Under the pieces are notes generated by a model that saw only the letters and a program-made list of their open reading frames with translations, ran no database searches and had not been told where the DNA came from. From Pelomonas cellulosilytica (GTDB lineage: Bacteria > Pseudomonadota > Gammaproteobacteria > Burkholderiales > Burkholderiaceae_C), in assembly GCF_021353265.1 (NCBI RefSeq), contig NZ_JAJTWU010000006.1, positions 1 through 64,000 on the forward strand: a stretch of DNA of 64,000 nt, in the 5' to 3' direction. Positions 1 to 9,207 of this stretch are shown piece after piece; position 1 is the stretch's first letter, and every line of letters starts with the position of its first letter. Both the position numbers and the translations under genes were made by a program.

Positions 1-710
1 GGCTCGTCGCGGCCAAGCTCGACCAGGTGCTGCTGCGCCGGGTCAACGTCCAGCTCGAAGGCCAGGGCCTGAAGGTCGCCGGCAGCCGCGGCGCGATCAT
101 CGATGCCACCATCATCGAGAGTGCGGCGCGGCCGAACCAGCATGTCAAAGTCGATGACGAGGGTCAGGCCGACGTGGTGGACAGCGCCGATGAAGAGGCG
201 CGCTGGGTCAAGAAGGGCAACGAGGCCTTCTTCGGCTATCGCGGCTACAGCGCCGTGGACACCGAGGACGGTTATGTCGAACACGTCGAAGTGCACCCGT
301 CCAACCAGTCCGAGGTGAACAAGCTGCCGGGCATCGTCGACGCGCTCATCGAGCAAGGCATCCAGCCTGAGGGCGTGCTGGCGGACAAGCGTTATGCCAG
401 CGCGGCCAACCGTGAGTACCTCCAGGCCAAGGGCATCGGTGACCTGATCCAGTTCAAGGGCAGCCGGGGCCATCCGGTGCATCCGTTGCAGACCCAGATG
501 AACCGGGCCATCGCCACGCTGCGCTACAAGGTTGAACAAGGCTTCGGCACGATGAAGCGGCGCTTCCGCCTGAGCTGAGCGAGGTACTTCGGGGTGGGCA
601 AGACGCAGGCGCAGACGGCCTGGGCGGCGCTGGGCGTGAACCTGCTCAAGGCGATGAGGAAGCTGCAAAGCGGTCAGCTGCAGCCGTGTGCGGGAAGTAG
701 TCCGTCCTGA
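1..710 (+). pseudogene. IS5-family transposase, 3' part, nonsense-interrupted
   Basis: The reading frame is open from the window edge. It shows the DDE transposase signature of the IS5 family: the stretch GAIIDATIIESAARP (first Asp), LADKRYASAANREYL (second Asp) and YKVEQGFGTMKRRF, the Y...E......K box that carries the catalytic Glu. Immediately after that box, at 576-578, a TGA stop interrupts the frame. The same frame then continues for about 43 codons (ARYFGVGKTQAQTAWAALG, LLKAMRKLQ) to a TGA at 708-710, matching the usual C-terminus of the family, in which Arg-Ala-Arg-Tyr-Phe-Gly follows. A CGA to TGA change would explain the interruption. The 5' end lies outside the window, and no terminal inverted repeat could be fixed. 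It is probably an inactive copy at the edge of the eCIS locus. Confidence 0.85.
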
Positions 711-1665
711 GGGGCCAAAGGCCCCCGGGAGAGGGCTCGAAAGGCCTCAAAACGGCCCGAAAACCCGCTCTGGATTGCGCATCTTGAAATCAGCGTCATT
801 TCCGGCCGCGGACGCTCGTCGTGACGTCAGTCGTGCAGCGGTCTCGGATCGCTGATCGCAGCCCAGTACGCGTGAGTACGCCATCCCCGGCACGCAGCGA
901 CGCCATCTCGGCGAGATGACCCACCTCGGCGAGCAGCGCTTGGTCGCGATGGCCACTGCTGCGAGCGGCGTGCTTAAGCGGCATTACCCCTAATCTGATG
1001 GCGTGAGGCCTCCTTCGCCGGGGTCTTCCAGAATCCCGTCGGCGGGCGCCTTGTTCAGCAATGGCGCTTTAGTGACATAGAGCGGCAGATGCCCCAGGCC
1101 TGGAGGTGACGCCACTGCGCGCTGTCTACGCTTCAAGCTCCTGACTCTCAGTGAACGGAGCTTCTGAGTAGTACACCGTCCCTACCGGTACCAGGCCTTG
1201 CCCGAGCGCGGCTACCCAGTCAGACATCACCACCGATTCCGGTTCCAAGAGTCCGAGCACGCCTGCCCATCCCTCCTGTGCCACGGACTCGACGCGATGC
1301 AGCCTGCTTAATCGTTGAGACCGGCGTCTGACAAGCGAAAGGCGTACGCACGACCGTCGTCACAGCCAACAATTTCAAGGGGCTTTGGTGACAAGGTGAA
1401 ACACCTGGCGACGTCCGTCGCCTTATGGATGTGGGCTTTCGGGCCGAACAAGAGAATCTTTTCCAGCGCTTCGAAACCATTCGATAGCGCCAACGCTCGA
1501 CGGCATCGAAACGAAGCCGGCGGAGCGCCCGGAACGCCGATGGCGCCGGGGCACGCAACTCAATGCCGACGACCGCCAGGTCGTCAACCTTGATGGATGA
1601 AGCCTGCGATGCATCGCGCGGCTCGCCATTCAGCTGCTTTCTTGGCCCGCTAGGAGAAACCGCTC
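711..1665. other. Long intergenic region, no convincing gene
   Basis: About 950 bases separate the transposase remnant from the eCIS sheath gene. Only short overlapping open frames occur and none has a recognisable family. The most protein-like is a 61-codon minus-strand frame at 1308-1493 (contains FGPKAHIHKATDVARCF), which lacks a clear ribosome binding site. The stretch probably holds the right end of the IS element, decayed sequence, and the promoter of the eCIS operon, but I could not place any of these by eye. Confidence 0.5.
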
Positions 1666-3606
1666 ATGATCCAGGTCAGCTATCCCGGTGTGTATGTGCA
1701 GGAGAAGTCCAGCGGCGTGCGCACCATCACCGGCGTCGCCACCTCCATTGCTGCGTTCATCGACGGCTTCCCTCGCGGCTTGCTCGATGAGGCCGTGCAG
1801 TGCCTGAGCTATGCCGACTTCGAGCGCGAGTTCGGCGGCATCAGCACGGACAGCCCGGCCAGCTACGGCGTCAAGCAGTTCTTTCAAAACGGTGGCGGTG
1901 AGTGCTGGGTGGTGCGGGTCAGCGACTCGGCCGCGGCGGCGACCGTGACCGTCTCCGACACCGCAGGCGGCGGTGGGACCGACCTTTTCAACGTCACCGC
2001 CGGCCGGCAGATGCGCGGGCTCAGTGCCCAGAACCCTGGCACCTGGGGCAACGGCGTGAGGCTGGACATCGACTACGACAGCTTCGATCCGTCGGCGCAA
2101 TTCAACCTCACCGTGAGCGAGGTGGCGACGAGCAACGGCCGCACGCAGGTGCTGCGCAGCGAGAGCTTCCGCAACCTGACGATGCAGGCCGGCGCGCCGA
2201 ACTTCGCGCTCGACGTGGTGAATGCCGGCTCGGCGATCGTGCAGTTGGATCGCAACGGCATCGCGACGGCGCTACCCACTGTTGCGCCCTTCCCCAGGCC
2301 GGCGGCCACGGGCACGCTGGGCACAACCGTCGCCGCGATTCCCGCGAGCCCGCTGCTGCTGAGCGTGGATGCGGGCGGCGGCGCGCGCGCCTTCAGCGTC
2401 GCCTACACCGGCTCGCCGGACCTGCCAACGCTGCGCCCGCTCATCGAAGCTGCGCTGCGCAGCGCCTCCGCTCTTGCCACCACCGACGCCGAGCGCGCGC
2501 TGATTGCCGGCGCGACGGTGAAGCTCGTAGGCTCGGTCGGCACCGGTTTCCGGCTCCAGTTCCTCGCGGGCCGCGGCGCCACCAGCTACCTGCCCGCGGC
2601 CACGCTGACGATGGGTGGCACCTCCGCCGCGGCACTGGGCCTGCCCGGCGCCACGAACGCGCAGCAGATCGCGCTGGCCGGCGGCACCGACGGCACGATG
2701 CCCGTCAACGCGCCTGAGCTCACCGGCACGCTGGCCGCGAAGACCGGCATCTATGCGCTGGAAGACGTTGACCTCGTGAACCTGCTGTGCATGCCACGCG
2801 TGGCCGACCTGCCGGCCACGAACATGAACGCCGTCTACTCCGAAGCCACGACGTACATCGCCAGCCGGCGCGGCTTCCTGCTGATTGACATCCCGGAGCA
2901 AACCGCGAGCCTCGACGCGATGCAGACGTGGATGTCGCAGAACGATTCACTGCGCAGCCGTGATGCTGCGGTGTACTTCCCGCGCACATTCGTGCCGGAT
3001 CCTGTCAACGGCAACCGGCTGCGCAGCATCGCGTCCAGCGGTACGGTGGCCGGTCTCTACGGGCGCACCGACGCCACGCGGGGCGTTTGGAAGGCACCGG
3101 CCGGCACTGAGGCAAAGCTGGAGAACGTGCAATCGCTCGCCTACCTGCTGACGGACCTGCAGAACGGCGCGCTCAATCCGCTGGGGGTGAACTGCCTACG
3201 CACCTTCCCGGTCTACAGCCACATCTGCTGGGGCGCGCGCACGCTGGACGGCGCGGATCAGCTCGCCAGCGAGTGGAAGTACATCCCCATCCGGCGGCTC
3301 GCGCTCTACATCGAGGAGAGCCTGTTCCGCGGCACCAAATGGGTTGTGTTCGAGCCGAACGACGAGCCGCTTTGGGCGCAGATCCGGCTCAACGTCGGAG
3401 TGTTTATGCGGGGACTGTTCAACCAGGGCGCGTTCCAGGGCAGCACGCCCGCCGAGGCCTACTTCGTCAAGTGCGACAAGGAGACAACGACACAGGCCGA
3501 CCGTAACGCCGGCATCGTCAACATCGAGGTGGGCTTCGCGCCGCTGAAGCCAGCCGAGTTCGTGGTGCTGACGATCCAGCAGATCGCCGGCGACCTGCAG
3601 GTCTGA
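1666..3606 (+). CDS. eCIS contractile sheath protein
   Basis: This 646-residue protein is a phage tail sheath family member (Afp2-4/Pvc2-4 class), the outer contractile layer around the injection tube. The N-terminus carries the typical YPGVYVQEKSSGVRTITGV start, and the C-terminal 100 residues hold the conserved sheath core (KWVVFEPNDEPLW, then FNQGAFQGSTPAEAYFVKCD and VGFAPLKPAEFVVL). The middle, about residues 100-340, is less conserved and probably faces outward. An AGGAGA ribosome binding site sits 7 bases before the ATG. It is the first gene of the eCIS operon. Afp and PVC carry several sheath paralogues, but this locus has only one, as simpler eCIS do. Confidence 0.95.
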   Translation: MIQVSYPGVYVQEKSSGVRTITGVATSIAAFIDGFPRGLLDEAVQCLSYADFEREFGGISTDSPASYGVKQFFQNGGGECWVVRVSDSAAAATVTVSDTAGGGGTDLFNVTAGRQMRGLSAQNPGTWGNGVRLDIDYDSFDPSAQFNLTVSEVATSNGRTQVLRSESFRNLTMQAGAPNFALDVVNAGSAIVQLDRNGIATALPTVAPFPRPAATGTLGTTVAAIPASPLLLSVDAGGGARAFSVAYTGSPDLPTLRPLIEAALRSASALATTDAERALIAGATVKLVGSVGTGFRLQFLAGRGATSYLPAATLTMGGTSAAALGLPGATNAQQIALAGGTDGTMPVNAPELTGTLAAKTGIYALEDVDLVNLLCMPRVADLPATNMNAVYSEATTYIASRRGFLLIDIPEQTASLDAMQTWMSQNDSLRSRDAAVYFPRTFVPDPVNGNRLRSIASSGTVAGLYGRTDATRGVWKAPAGTEAKLENVQSLAYLLTDLQNGALNPLGVNCLRTFPVYSHICWGARTLDGADQLASEWKYIPIRRLALYIEESLFRGTKWVVFEPNDEPLWAQIRLNVGVFMRGLFNQGAFQGSTPAEAYFVKCDKETTTQADRNAGIVNIEVGFAPLKPAEFVVLTIQQIAGDLQV

Positions 3607-3651
3607 CACGCCTGACAACCCTGCCACCCCAACGCATTCCGGAGCAGCACC

Positions 3652-4173
3652 ATGGCCAAAGGCTTCGTCGTCAACGTGAACCGCTACGACCCGTACAAAA
3701 ACTTCAAGTTCCAGATCATGTGGGACGGCCGCATCGTCGTGGGCATCAGCAAATGCACGGCGCTCAAGCGCACGACCGAGGTGGTCAAGCACCGCGAGGG
3801 CGGAGACAACAGCACCGACCGCAAGTCTCCCGGCCGCACCACGTATGAGGCGATCACGCTGGAGCGAGGCGTCACGCACGACCCCGAGTTCGAGAAGTGG
3901 GCCAACCTCGTGCACCCACTGGACGATCCGTCCATGGATCTGAAGAGCTTCCGCAAGGACCTCGTGCTGCTGTTCAACAACGAGCGTGGGCTGACGGTGA
4001 AACGCTACAAGCTCTACCGCTGCTGGGTCAGCGAGTACCAGGCCATCCCGGACCTCGACGCCAATGCCAACGCGACCGCCATCGAGATGATGAAGCTGGA
4101 GCTGGAGGGCTGGGAGCGCGACGCCGACACGCCCGAGCCGGACGAAAGCGCTGCCGTGCCGGTGGCCGGATGA
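3652..4173 (+). CDS. eCIS inner tube protein
   Basis: This 173-residue protein belongs to the gp19-like tail tube family (Afp1/Afp5, Pvc1/Pvc5). Its N-terminus (RYDPYKNFKFQIMWDGRIV) and the central stretch with YEAITLERGVTHDPEFEKWA are characteristic. It should stack as hexameric rings inside the sheath to form the conduit. The C-terminus is an acidic Pro/Glu/Asp tail. It follows the sheath gene by 45 bases, the normal sheath-tube order. Only one tube gene is present, so the tip-proximal tube ring (the Afp5 role) is either built from the same protein or supplied by the protein at 9185-9841. Confidence 0.94.
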   Translation: MAKGFVVNVNRYDPYKNFKFQIMWDGRIVVGISKCTALKRTTEVVKHREGGDNSTDRKSPGRTTYEAITLERGVTHDPEFEKWANLVHPLDDPSMDLKSFRKDLVLLFNNERGLTVKRYKLYRCWVSEYQAIPDLDANANATAIEMMKLELEGWERDADTPEPDESAAVPVAG

Positions 4174-4179
4174 ACCCCC

Positions 4180-4938
4180 ATGGCGCCCATGCCTGCCTTG
4201 CGCCCTTTCGGGCAGCACGCGTGCGATCTCGAGCACGACTTCGCCTGCGATGACCGGCCCGCGCTGGTGACAGCATTGCTTGCCGCCGCAGCGCCTGCCG
4301 AGGACTGGTGGCAGGTGCCGCTGAGCCGCCGCATCGCCGCATTGCTGGACCTGGCGCTGCTCGCCCATGGCCTGCGTTCACTGGAGCTCACGCTGCGCTG
4401 CGGACAGCCCGACTGCGGCAAGCGCTTTGACATCGAGCTGCCCCAGATTGCCTGGGCACTGGACGACGACCTGCTGCCGCCGGTGACCGTGACGACCGAA
4501 GCCGGTCAGCCGCTCATGACGCTGCGCCGCCCAACCGGCGCCGACCTGCGCGCCTGCCGCGAGGACGCGATGACCACCCTGCTCGATGCCGCCCCCGCTA
4601 CCGTTGCGCGTGCGTTGCTCGAGCGCTTGTGTCTGGCCGGCACGCCCGCTGAGGACGACGCGCCTCTCGCCGCCCAGGCGCTGTCCGAGGCCGATCCCTT
4701 GGTCGCCTTCAGCGTGCATTGCGCCTGCCCGGAATGCGGCACCGCGGATGACCACGCCATCGACCTCGAAGGTGTGGCATTGCATCAGCTGGCGTTGCGT
4801 CAGGCGGCGCTGGTGGACGAAGTGCACTGGTTTGCGTCGCGCTACGGGTGGAGCGAACGCGAAATCTTCGAGGTGCCGCCGTCGCGCCGGCGCCTGTATT
4901 TGCAGGCGATGGGCGCGAACGAGGAGCCGCTCACATGA
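4180..4938 (+). CDS. eCIS-associated protein with two Cys elbows
   Basis: I do not recognise this 252-residue protein as a named family. It contains two short cysteine groups that look like metal-binding elbows: LRCGQPDCGKRF near residue 70, and CACPECGTADDH near residue 180. The rest is leucine-rich and mostly helical-looking, with an aromatic C-terminal part (WFASRYGWSEREIFEVP). It starts 6 bases after the tube stop and overlaps the next gene by ATGA, so it is translated as part of the structural operon. Position between tube and cap genes suggests an assembly factor or minor baseplate component, comparable to small T4-like baseplate proteins. That role is inference. A second ATG 9 bases downstream is an alternative start. 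Confidence 0.75.
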   Translation: MAPMPALRPFGQHACDLEHDFACDDRPALVTALLAAAAPAEDWWQVPLSRRIAALLDLALLAHGLRSLELTLRCGQPDCGKRFDIELPQIAWALDDDLLPPVTVTTEAGQPLMTLRRPTGADLRACREDAMTTLLDAAPATVARALLERLCLAGTPAEDDAPLAAQALSEADPLVAFSVHCACPECGTADDHAIDLEGVALHQLALRQAALVDEVHWFASRYGWSEREIFEVPPSRRRLYLQAMGANEEPLT

Positions 4939-5807
4939 AGGCGGGGACTGACTACTTCAGCGGAATGCTGCGATCAGCGGGCTTGTCGGGAACGACGCCC
5001 TTGCCGCAGGCGCCTGCCGCGACGAACGCGAACGACGTGTTCGACCCGATCGAGTCGGCGCAAGAAGCTGCACCAGCGGCGCCTATGTCAGCGCGGCCGA
5101 CCGCTTTGGACACCGCTGCGGCGCAGGCGCAGGCGCAGACGCCGGCGCCGGCGCCGGCGCCGACCGGATTGCCTCCCGCACCGCCCCGTCGCGCCGAGCC
5201 GTCGCGTGATCCGTCTCCGGCAACGCTGGCGCGCGATCCATCACCTGCCGTACAGGCGGCGCTGCGCTGGATCGCGGCTGGTGAGCCCGCCAAGACCGCA
5301 TCGACGAGCGAAGCACCCATGACGCCCGAAGCGCCGGAGATCACTTCGCAACGCGAAGCCGTGCATCCGACTTCGCATCGCGAGCCATCTGCAAAACCTG
5401 TCGCTCCCGAATCCCCGCCTGCGACGCAGCGCGTCGAGCCTCCACGGCGCGAACCGCCGCCTCGGCCTCATGCCCTCGAGTCCACGACACACGCGGTCGA
5501 GGCCTTTCCCCGCCCGGCTGTTCCGCCTCGCCACGCCGAAACACCCGCACGCACGCAGCAACTTCGCCCGACCGAAGCCTCGAAAGGCACGAGCCGCCAA
5601 ACACCCGAGGTCCATATCGGCACGTTGCACGTCACGCTCGATGCCGCGACTGCCGCGCGCTTCGCCCCACCCCCGCCCGCGCCGCAGACCATGGCCGCTG
5701 CACCCGAAACGCCGCGGGCCTCGGAAGCGCCCTCGCCTACCCGAGGTAGCGGTGCGCACAGCGCCATCGGCAGCGGCCTGTCGCGCAGCCGGCTGCCGCG
5801 CTGGTAA
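4935..5807 (+). CDS. Pro/Ala-rich disordered eCIS protein
   Basis: The gene starts at the ATG that overlaps the previous stop (ATGA), giving 290 residues, although the frame stays open further upstream. After a short ordered N-terminus (TDYFSGMLRSAGL) almost the whole chain is Pro, Ala, Glu, Arg and Thr, including an Ala-Pro repeat near residue 72, and is predicted to be disordered. A short beta-strand-like motif near the C-terminus (VHIGTLHVTLDA) resembles motifs seen in other eCIS accessory proteins. No enzymatic signature is visible. A flexible linker, a scaffold or an unusual length-determining protein are all possible. No classical tape measure is found elsewhere in the locus. Confidence 0.7.
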   Translation: MKAGTDYFSGMLRSAGLSGTTPLPQAPAATNANDVFDPIESAQEAAPAAPMSARPTALDTAAAQAQAQTPAPAPAPTGLPPAPPRRAEPSRDPSPATLARDPSPAVQAALRWIAAGEPAKTASTSEAPMTPEAPEITSQREAVHPTSHREPSAKPVAPESPPATQRVEPPRREPPPRPHALESTTHAVEAFPRPAVPPRHAETPARTQQLRPTEASKGTSRQTPEVHIGTLHVTLDAATAARFAPPPPAPQTMAAAPETPRASEAPSPTRGSGAHSAIGSGLSRSRLPRW

Positions 5808-5822
5808 TCAAAGCCCTGCACC

Positions 5823-7007
5823 ATGGCCGCCGCCGACACCTCCCGCGCCATCGGCTCCGTCACTTTGCTGCTGCGTGACCACCTGATCCGCCGGGGCTTC
5901 GACGTCAGCGTGGGCCGGCCTGAGGAGGCCGCGAGCAACAACGGCGGGCCGAAGCTCAACCTCTTCCTGTACGAAGTGGCCTTCGACGCGCACATGCGCA
6001 ACGTCGAGTTGCGCCGGGGTGATCCGCCGCCCCTGTGGCTGATTCTCAAATACCTGCTGACCGCCTTCGACGAGAGCGAGGACAGCGACAGTGCCGCGGC
6101 GCACGAGCTGCTCGGCGGCGGGCTGTCTGTGCTGCAGGAGCTGAGCATCCTGCGGCTCGTCGCGCCGGTGATTCCTTCCGTGCAGGCGGCGCTGCAGGAC
6201 AACCCCGAGGCGTTGACTCTCGGCTTTGACGAGGGCAGCGTCGACCTGCTCTCCAAGCTGATGCAGGGCGGCGACGAGCGCTACCGCCTTTCGATGGCCT
6301 TCCAGGTGAGGCCCGTCATGATCATTCCGCCGGGCCCCACCTCATCGAGCCTGCTGGTCGGCGTCGACTACACGACGGCGCCCAACACGGTCATCGGCAT
6401 CGACGGCGTTTCCATCGACGTGGCGCCGACGATGGGCCCGGTGCTGGCGCGCGTGGCACCGGCGGCCTTCGAAGCCGGCACGACGATCGAGCTTTTCGGC
6501 GACAACCTGCACGGCGCCAACATCGAAGTCGCGCTCGGCGAACGGCAGCTCACGATCACGGACCGCCAGCCCGACCGCTTGCAGGTTACCGTCGAAGGTT
6601 CGCCCGGCACGCCCATCGCCGATGGCACTTCGCTCTCCGCCGGCGAGCTGGGCCTTACCGTACAGCGACGCCTCTCGCCGACGCGCGTGCGCTCCAGCAA
6701 CGTGCAGCTGGCCAGGCTGCTACCCACTGTGGCGAGCGCCACGATGGTGGGCACGGACCTGCGCGTGACTGGCCGCCTGCTCGGCCACGGCCCCGCCGAG
6801 CCGAACACGGACGACGTGGTCGTCGTGCTGTTCAAGGACGACGGCTCGGTCCAGCGTCTGTTCGACGTGGTGGCCCCCGCCTCCACGCAAAGCCAGCTGA
6901 CAGTGCCCGGTGTCGGCGCTGCCGGCTTGCCGGCCGGCACCTATCTCGTCATCGTCAAGGTCAACAACCAGCAGGCGCGTTTCAGCCCGCAGGTGGTGCT
7001 GCCATGA
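5823..7007 (+). CDS. DUF4255 (Pvc16/Afp16-like) tail cap protein
   Basis: The N-terminal 185 residues match DUF4255, the Pvc16/Afp16 family that terminates sheath and tube polymerisation at the distal end. Landmarks are IGSVTLLLRDHL, LNLFLYEVAFDAHMRN and PPLWLILKYLLTAF. Residues from about 205 to the end form two Ig-like/TIG-like beta domains (FEAGTTIELFGDNLHGANIEV and a second repeat ending FSPQVVLP), an extension common in eCIS with simple loci. The 394-residue length fits this two-part architecture. The ATG of the next gene overlaps the stop, indicating translational coupling with the AAA+ ATPase, its usual neighbour. Confidence 0.92.
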   Translation: MAAADTSRAIGSVTLLLRDHLIRRGFDVSVGRPEEAASNNGGPKLNLFLYEVAFDAHMRNVELRRGDPPPLWLILKYLLTAFDESEDSDSAAAHELLGGGLSVLQELSILRLVAPVIPSVQAALQDNPEALTLGFDEGSVDLLSKLMQGGDERYRLSMAFQVRPVMIIPPGPTSSSLLVGVDYTTAPNTVIGIDGVSIDVAPTMGPVLARVAPAAFEAGTTIELFGDNLHGANIEVALGERQLTITDRQPDRLQVTVEGSPGTPIADGTSLSAGELGLTVQRRLSPTRVRSSNVQLARLLPTVASATMVGTDLRVTGRLLGHGPAEPNTDDVVVVLFKDDGSVQRLFDVVAPASTQSQLTVPGVGAAGLPAGTYLVIVKVNNQQARFSPQVVLP

Positions 7008-8974
7008 AGCCCGACCTGCCCATCGCTCTCACGCCCGCACTGGCCGTCGCCGATCCGATGGCCCGGCTGTGGCTGCGTCAGGCGATGCTGCGACTGCGGC
7101 GGGAGGTGGCCTGGCTGTGGCGTGAGCGGCAGCTGCAGGGCTACCCCAACGAGCGCGGCGAGCCGCTGCCGGTAATGCTGGACGCGGGTTTGGCGTCACT
7201 CGACCTGCAACGCTATGTGGACGACAAGGCCGCCTTCTTCGCGCAGGACCCGACCGCCCTGCACCTGAGCGAGCAGATCCACGCACAGCCGATGGTCGAT
7301 GGCCCCACCGGTGCGTTCTCGTTCGCCGTCCATTCGCTTGCGCTGCAGCCGGTCGAGGCGTTTGTGCTGGCACTGGCGCTGCTGCCGGCCATCGACGCGG
7401 CGGCGGGCCCGGTCATTGCCACCGTGATGAATGAGTCGGGTCGCGGCGAGCCCAGCCTGGCGCTCGCACAGCGTCTGTGGGACGAGCCCGCCGCCGTACT
7501 CGCGTGCCTCGATGCCTCTCATGCGCTGTTCAGCCATGGCCTGATCGCGCCGGTCGATGGCTGGGCCGCGCCGCTGCGCATGCCGCCGCGGGTGGCGCGC
7601 GAACTGGCCCTCGGCACGCCGCGCGACATCTGCGCTGTGCCTCACCGCCGCGTCATCGCGCAGCTCGGCCATGCGGACTGCAGCGAGGCCGCCGGGCAGC
7701 CGCTGTGCCTTGCGCAACCCGAGGCGCTGCCAGCGCAGATGACGCAGGCCTGGCTACGCGGCGAGGCGCTGGTGCTGCCCCTGGCCGCGCTGGAGGCAGA
7801 CGGGCACGGCCACGAAACGCTCCGGCTGCCGCTGCCGGCGCTGCCGCTCACGCTGGTCATCGGCACCGACGACCGCGCCGCGCTGCAGCGGCTCGCCGAA
7901 CCGCCGGTGCTGACGCTCGAATCCCCACCTGCCAGCGTCGCCGAGCGCCTCGACGCCTGGCATCGCGCCCTGCCCGCCGCGGCCGGCGACCCGGCCCTGG
8001 CCGAGCTGGCGCGCCGCTGGCGCTGCGAGCCGCTACAGATCGCCAAAGTCGGCGCGGAGTTGTCTCGCCTGGGCCGCCCGCCGCGCAGCGACGAGCTGTT
8101 CGCCGCAGCGCGCCAGGCGCTGGACCTCGGCGCACTGGCCCAGCCGGTCACGCCGCGCTTCACGCTTGACGAGCTGATGCTGCCGCCTGCGCAGGCGCGG
8201 CAGGTGGACGAGCTCGTCAACGCGATGCTCAACCTCGGCCGCGTGCACCAGCACTGGGGCACCGCGCGTGCCTGGAACGAGGGCGGGCTGGCTGCCCTCT
8301 TTGCCGGCCCGCCGGGCACCGGCAAGACGATGGCGAGCGAAGCTATCGCCGACGCACTACAGCTGCCGCTCTTCCGCATCGATCTCTCGCAGGTGGTCAA
8401 CAAGTACATCGGCGAGACCGAGAAGAACCTCAAGCGCCTCTTCGATGCGGCCGATGCCGCCGACGCGATCCTGTTCTTCGACGAGGCCGATTCGCTGTTC
8501 GGCAAGCGCAGCGAGGTGAAGGATGCGCACGACCGCTATGCCAACCTCGAGGTGAGCTACCTGCTGGAGCGCATGGAGCGCTTCAAGGGCCTGGCCATCC
8601 TCGCGACGAACCGGCGCAAGGACATCGACGAGGCGTTCCTGCGGCGGCTGCGCTTCGTCATCGAGTTCCCGCTGCCGGGGGCGGCCGAACGGCTGCGCAT
8701 CTGGCGCAGCGTGATCCCGGCGGAGGTGGATGCGAGCGGGGTGGATTTCGAGTTCCTCGCGCAGCGCTTCCCAATCGCCGGCGGTCACATACGTGCCATC
8801 GTCTTCCATGCCTTCCTGCAGGCCGCCACCGCCGACGCACCGCGCGTGCTGACGATGCAGCAGCTCATTCCCGCGGTGCAACGCGAATACGAGAAGCTCG
8901 AACGCGCCTTCAGCCTCGACCAGTTCGGGCCACATGCCGCGCTGCTGGCGCCTAGCGCTGAGAGGCGGTCATGA
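7004..8974 (+). CDS. eCIS AAA+ ATPase (Afp15/Pvc15-like)
   Basis: This 656-residue protein has a family-specific N-terminal half and a C-terminal AAA+ module. The Walker A motif AGPPGTGKT lies at residues 434-442 (Lys441). Walker B ILFFDEADSLFG has its Asp493-Glu494 pair, and an arginine-finger-like EAFLRRLRFVIEFPLP follows. Afp15/Pvc15-type ATPases are needed for assembly of the particle or loading of cargo, not for recycling a contracted sheath. No ClpV N-domain is present. The gene overlaps its neighbours on both sides by ATGA, placing it in the core operon. Confidence 0.93.
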   Translation: MKPDLPIALTPALAVADPMARLWLRQAMLRLRREVAWLWRERQLQGYPNERGEPLPVMLDAGLASLDLQRYVDDKAAFFAQDPTALHLSEQIHAQPMVDGPTGAFSFAVHSLALQPVEAFVLALALLPAIDAAAGPVIATVMNESGRGEPSLALAQRLWDEPAAVLACLDASHALFSHGLIAPVDGWAAPLRMPPRVARELALGTPRDICAVPHRRVIAQLGHADCSEAAGQPLCLAQPEALPAQMTQAWLRGEALVLPLAALEADGHGHETLRLPLPALPLTLVIGTDDRAALQRLAEPPVLTLESPPASVAERLDAWHRALPAAAGDPALAELARRWRCEPLQIAKVGAELSRLGRPPRSDELFAAARQALDLGALAQPVTPRFTLDELMLPPAQARQVDELVNAMLNLGRVHQHWGTARAWNEGGLAALFAGPPGTGKTMASEAIADALQLPLFRIDLSQVVNKYIGETEKNLKRLFDAADAADAILFFDEADSLFGKRSEVKDAHDRYANLEVSYLLERMERFKGLAILATNRRKDIDEAFLRRLRFVIEFPLPGAAERLRIWRSVIPAEVDASGVDFEFLAQRFPIAGGHIRAIVFHAFLQAATADAPRVLTMQQLIPAVQREYEKLERAFSLDQFGPHAALLAPSAERRS

Positions 8975-9207
8975 AGCGCATCCACATCGAGCGGCTGGAC
9001 CTCGACCTGCGCGGCATCGACCCGGCGCTCGCCGAGGCCGCCGTGCGGCTGCTGGGGCCGGCGCTCGAAGCGCGGCTTGGCGGCGTGACCGCCCCCCTGC
9101 CCGAGGGCCGCACGCCGCAGGTCCTGGCCAATCACCTGGCCGACCGTATCGCCGGCCGGCTACCTTCCACGGAGACCTTCCCCCATGCTGCGCGGCGCCC
9201 TGATTGA
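8971..9207 (+). CDS. Small eCIS-associated protein
   Basis: This is a 78-residue protein that begins MKRIHIERLDLDLRGIDP. Short proteins with this beta-strand start are common in phage-tail-like loci but I know of no assigned function. It overlaps the ATPase stop (ATGA) and its last 23 bases overlap the start of the next gene, so it is likely co-translated. Coding is supported by its position, the translational coupling and a low-complexity-free sequence. It could be a minor baseplate or chaperone component. Confidence 0.72.
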   Translation: MKRIHIERLDLDLRGIDPALAEAAVRLLGPALEARLGGVTAPLPEGRTPQVLANHLADRIAGRLPSTETFPHAARRPD

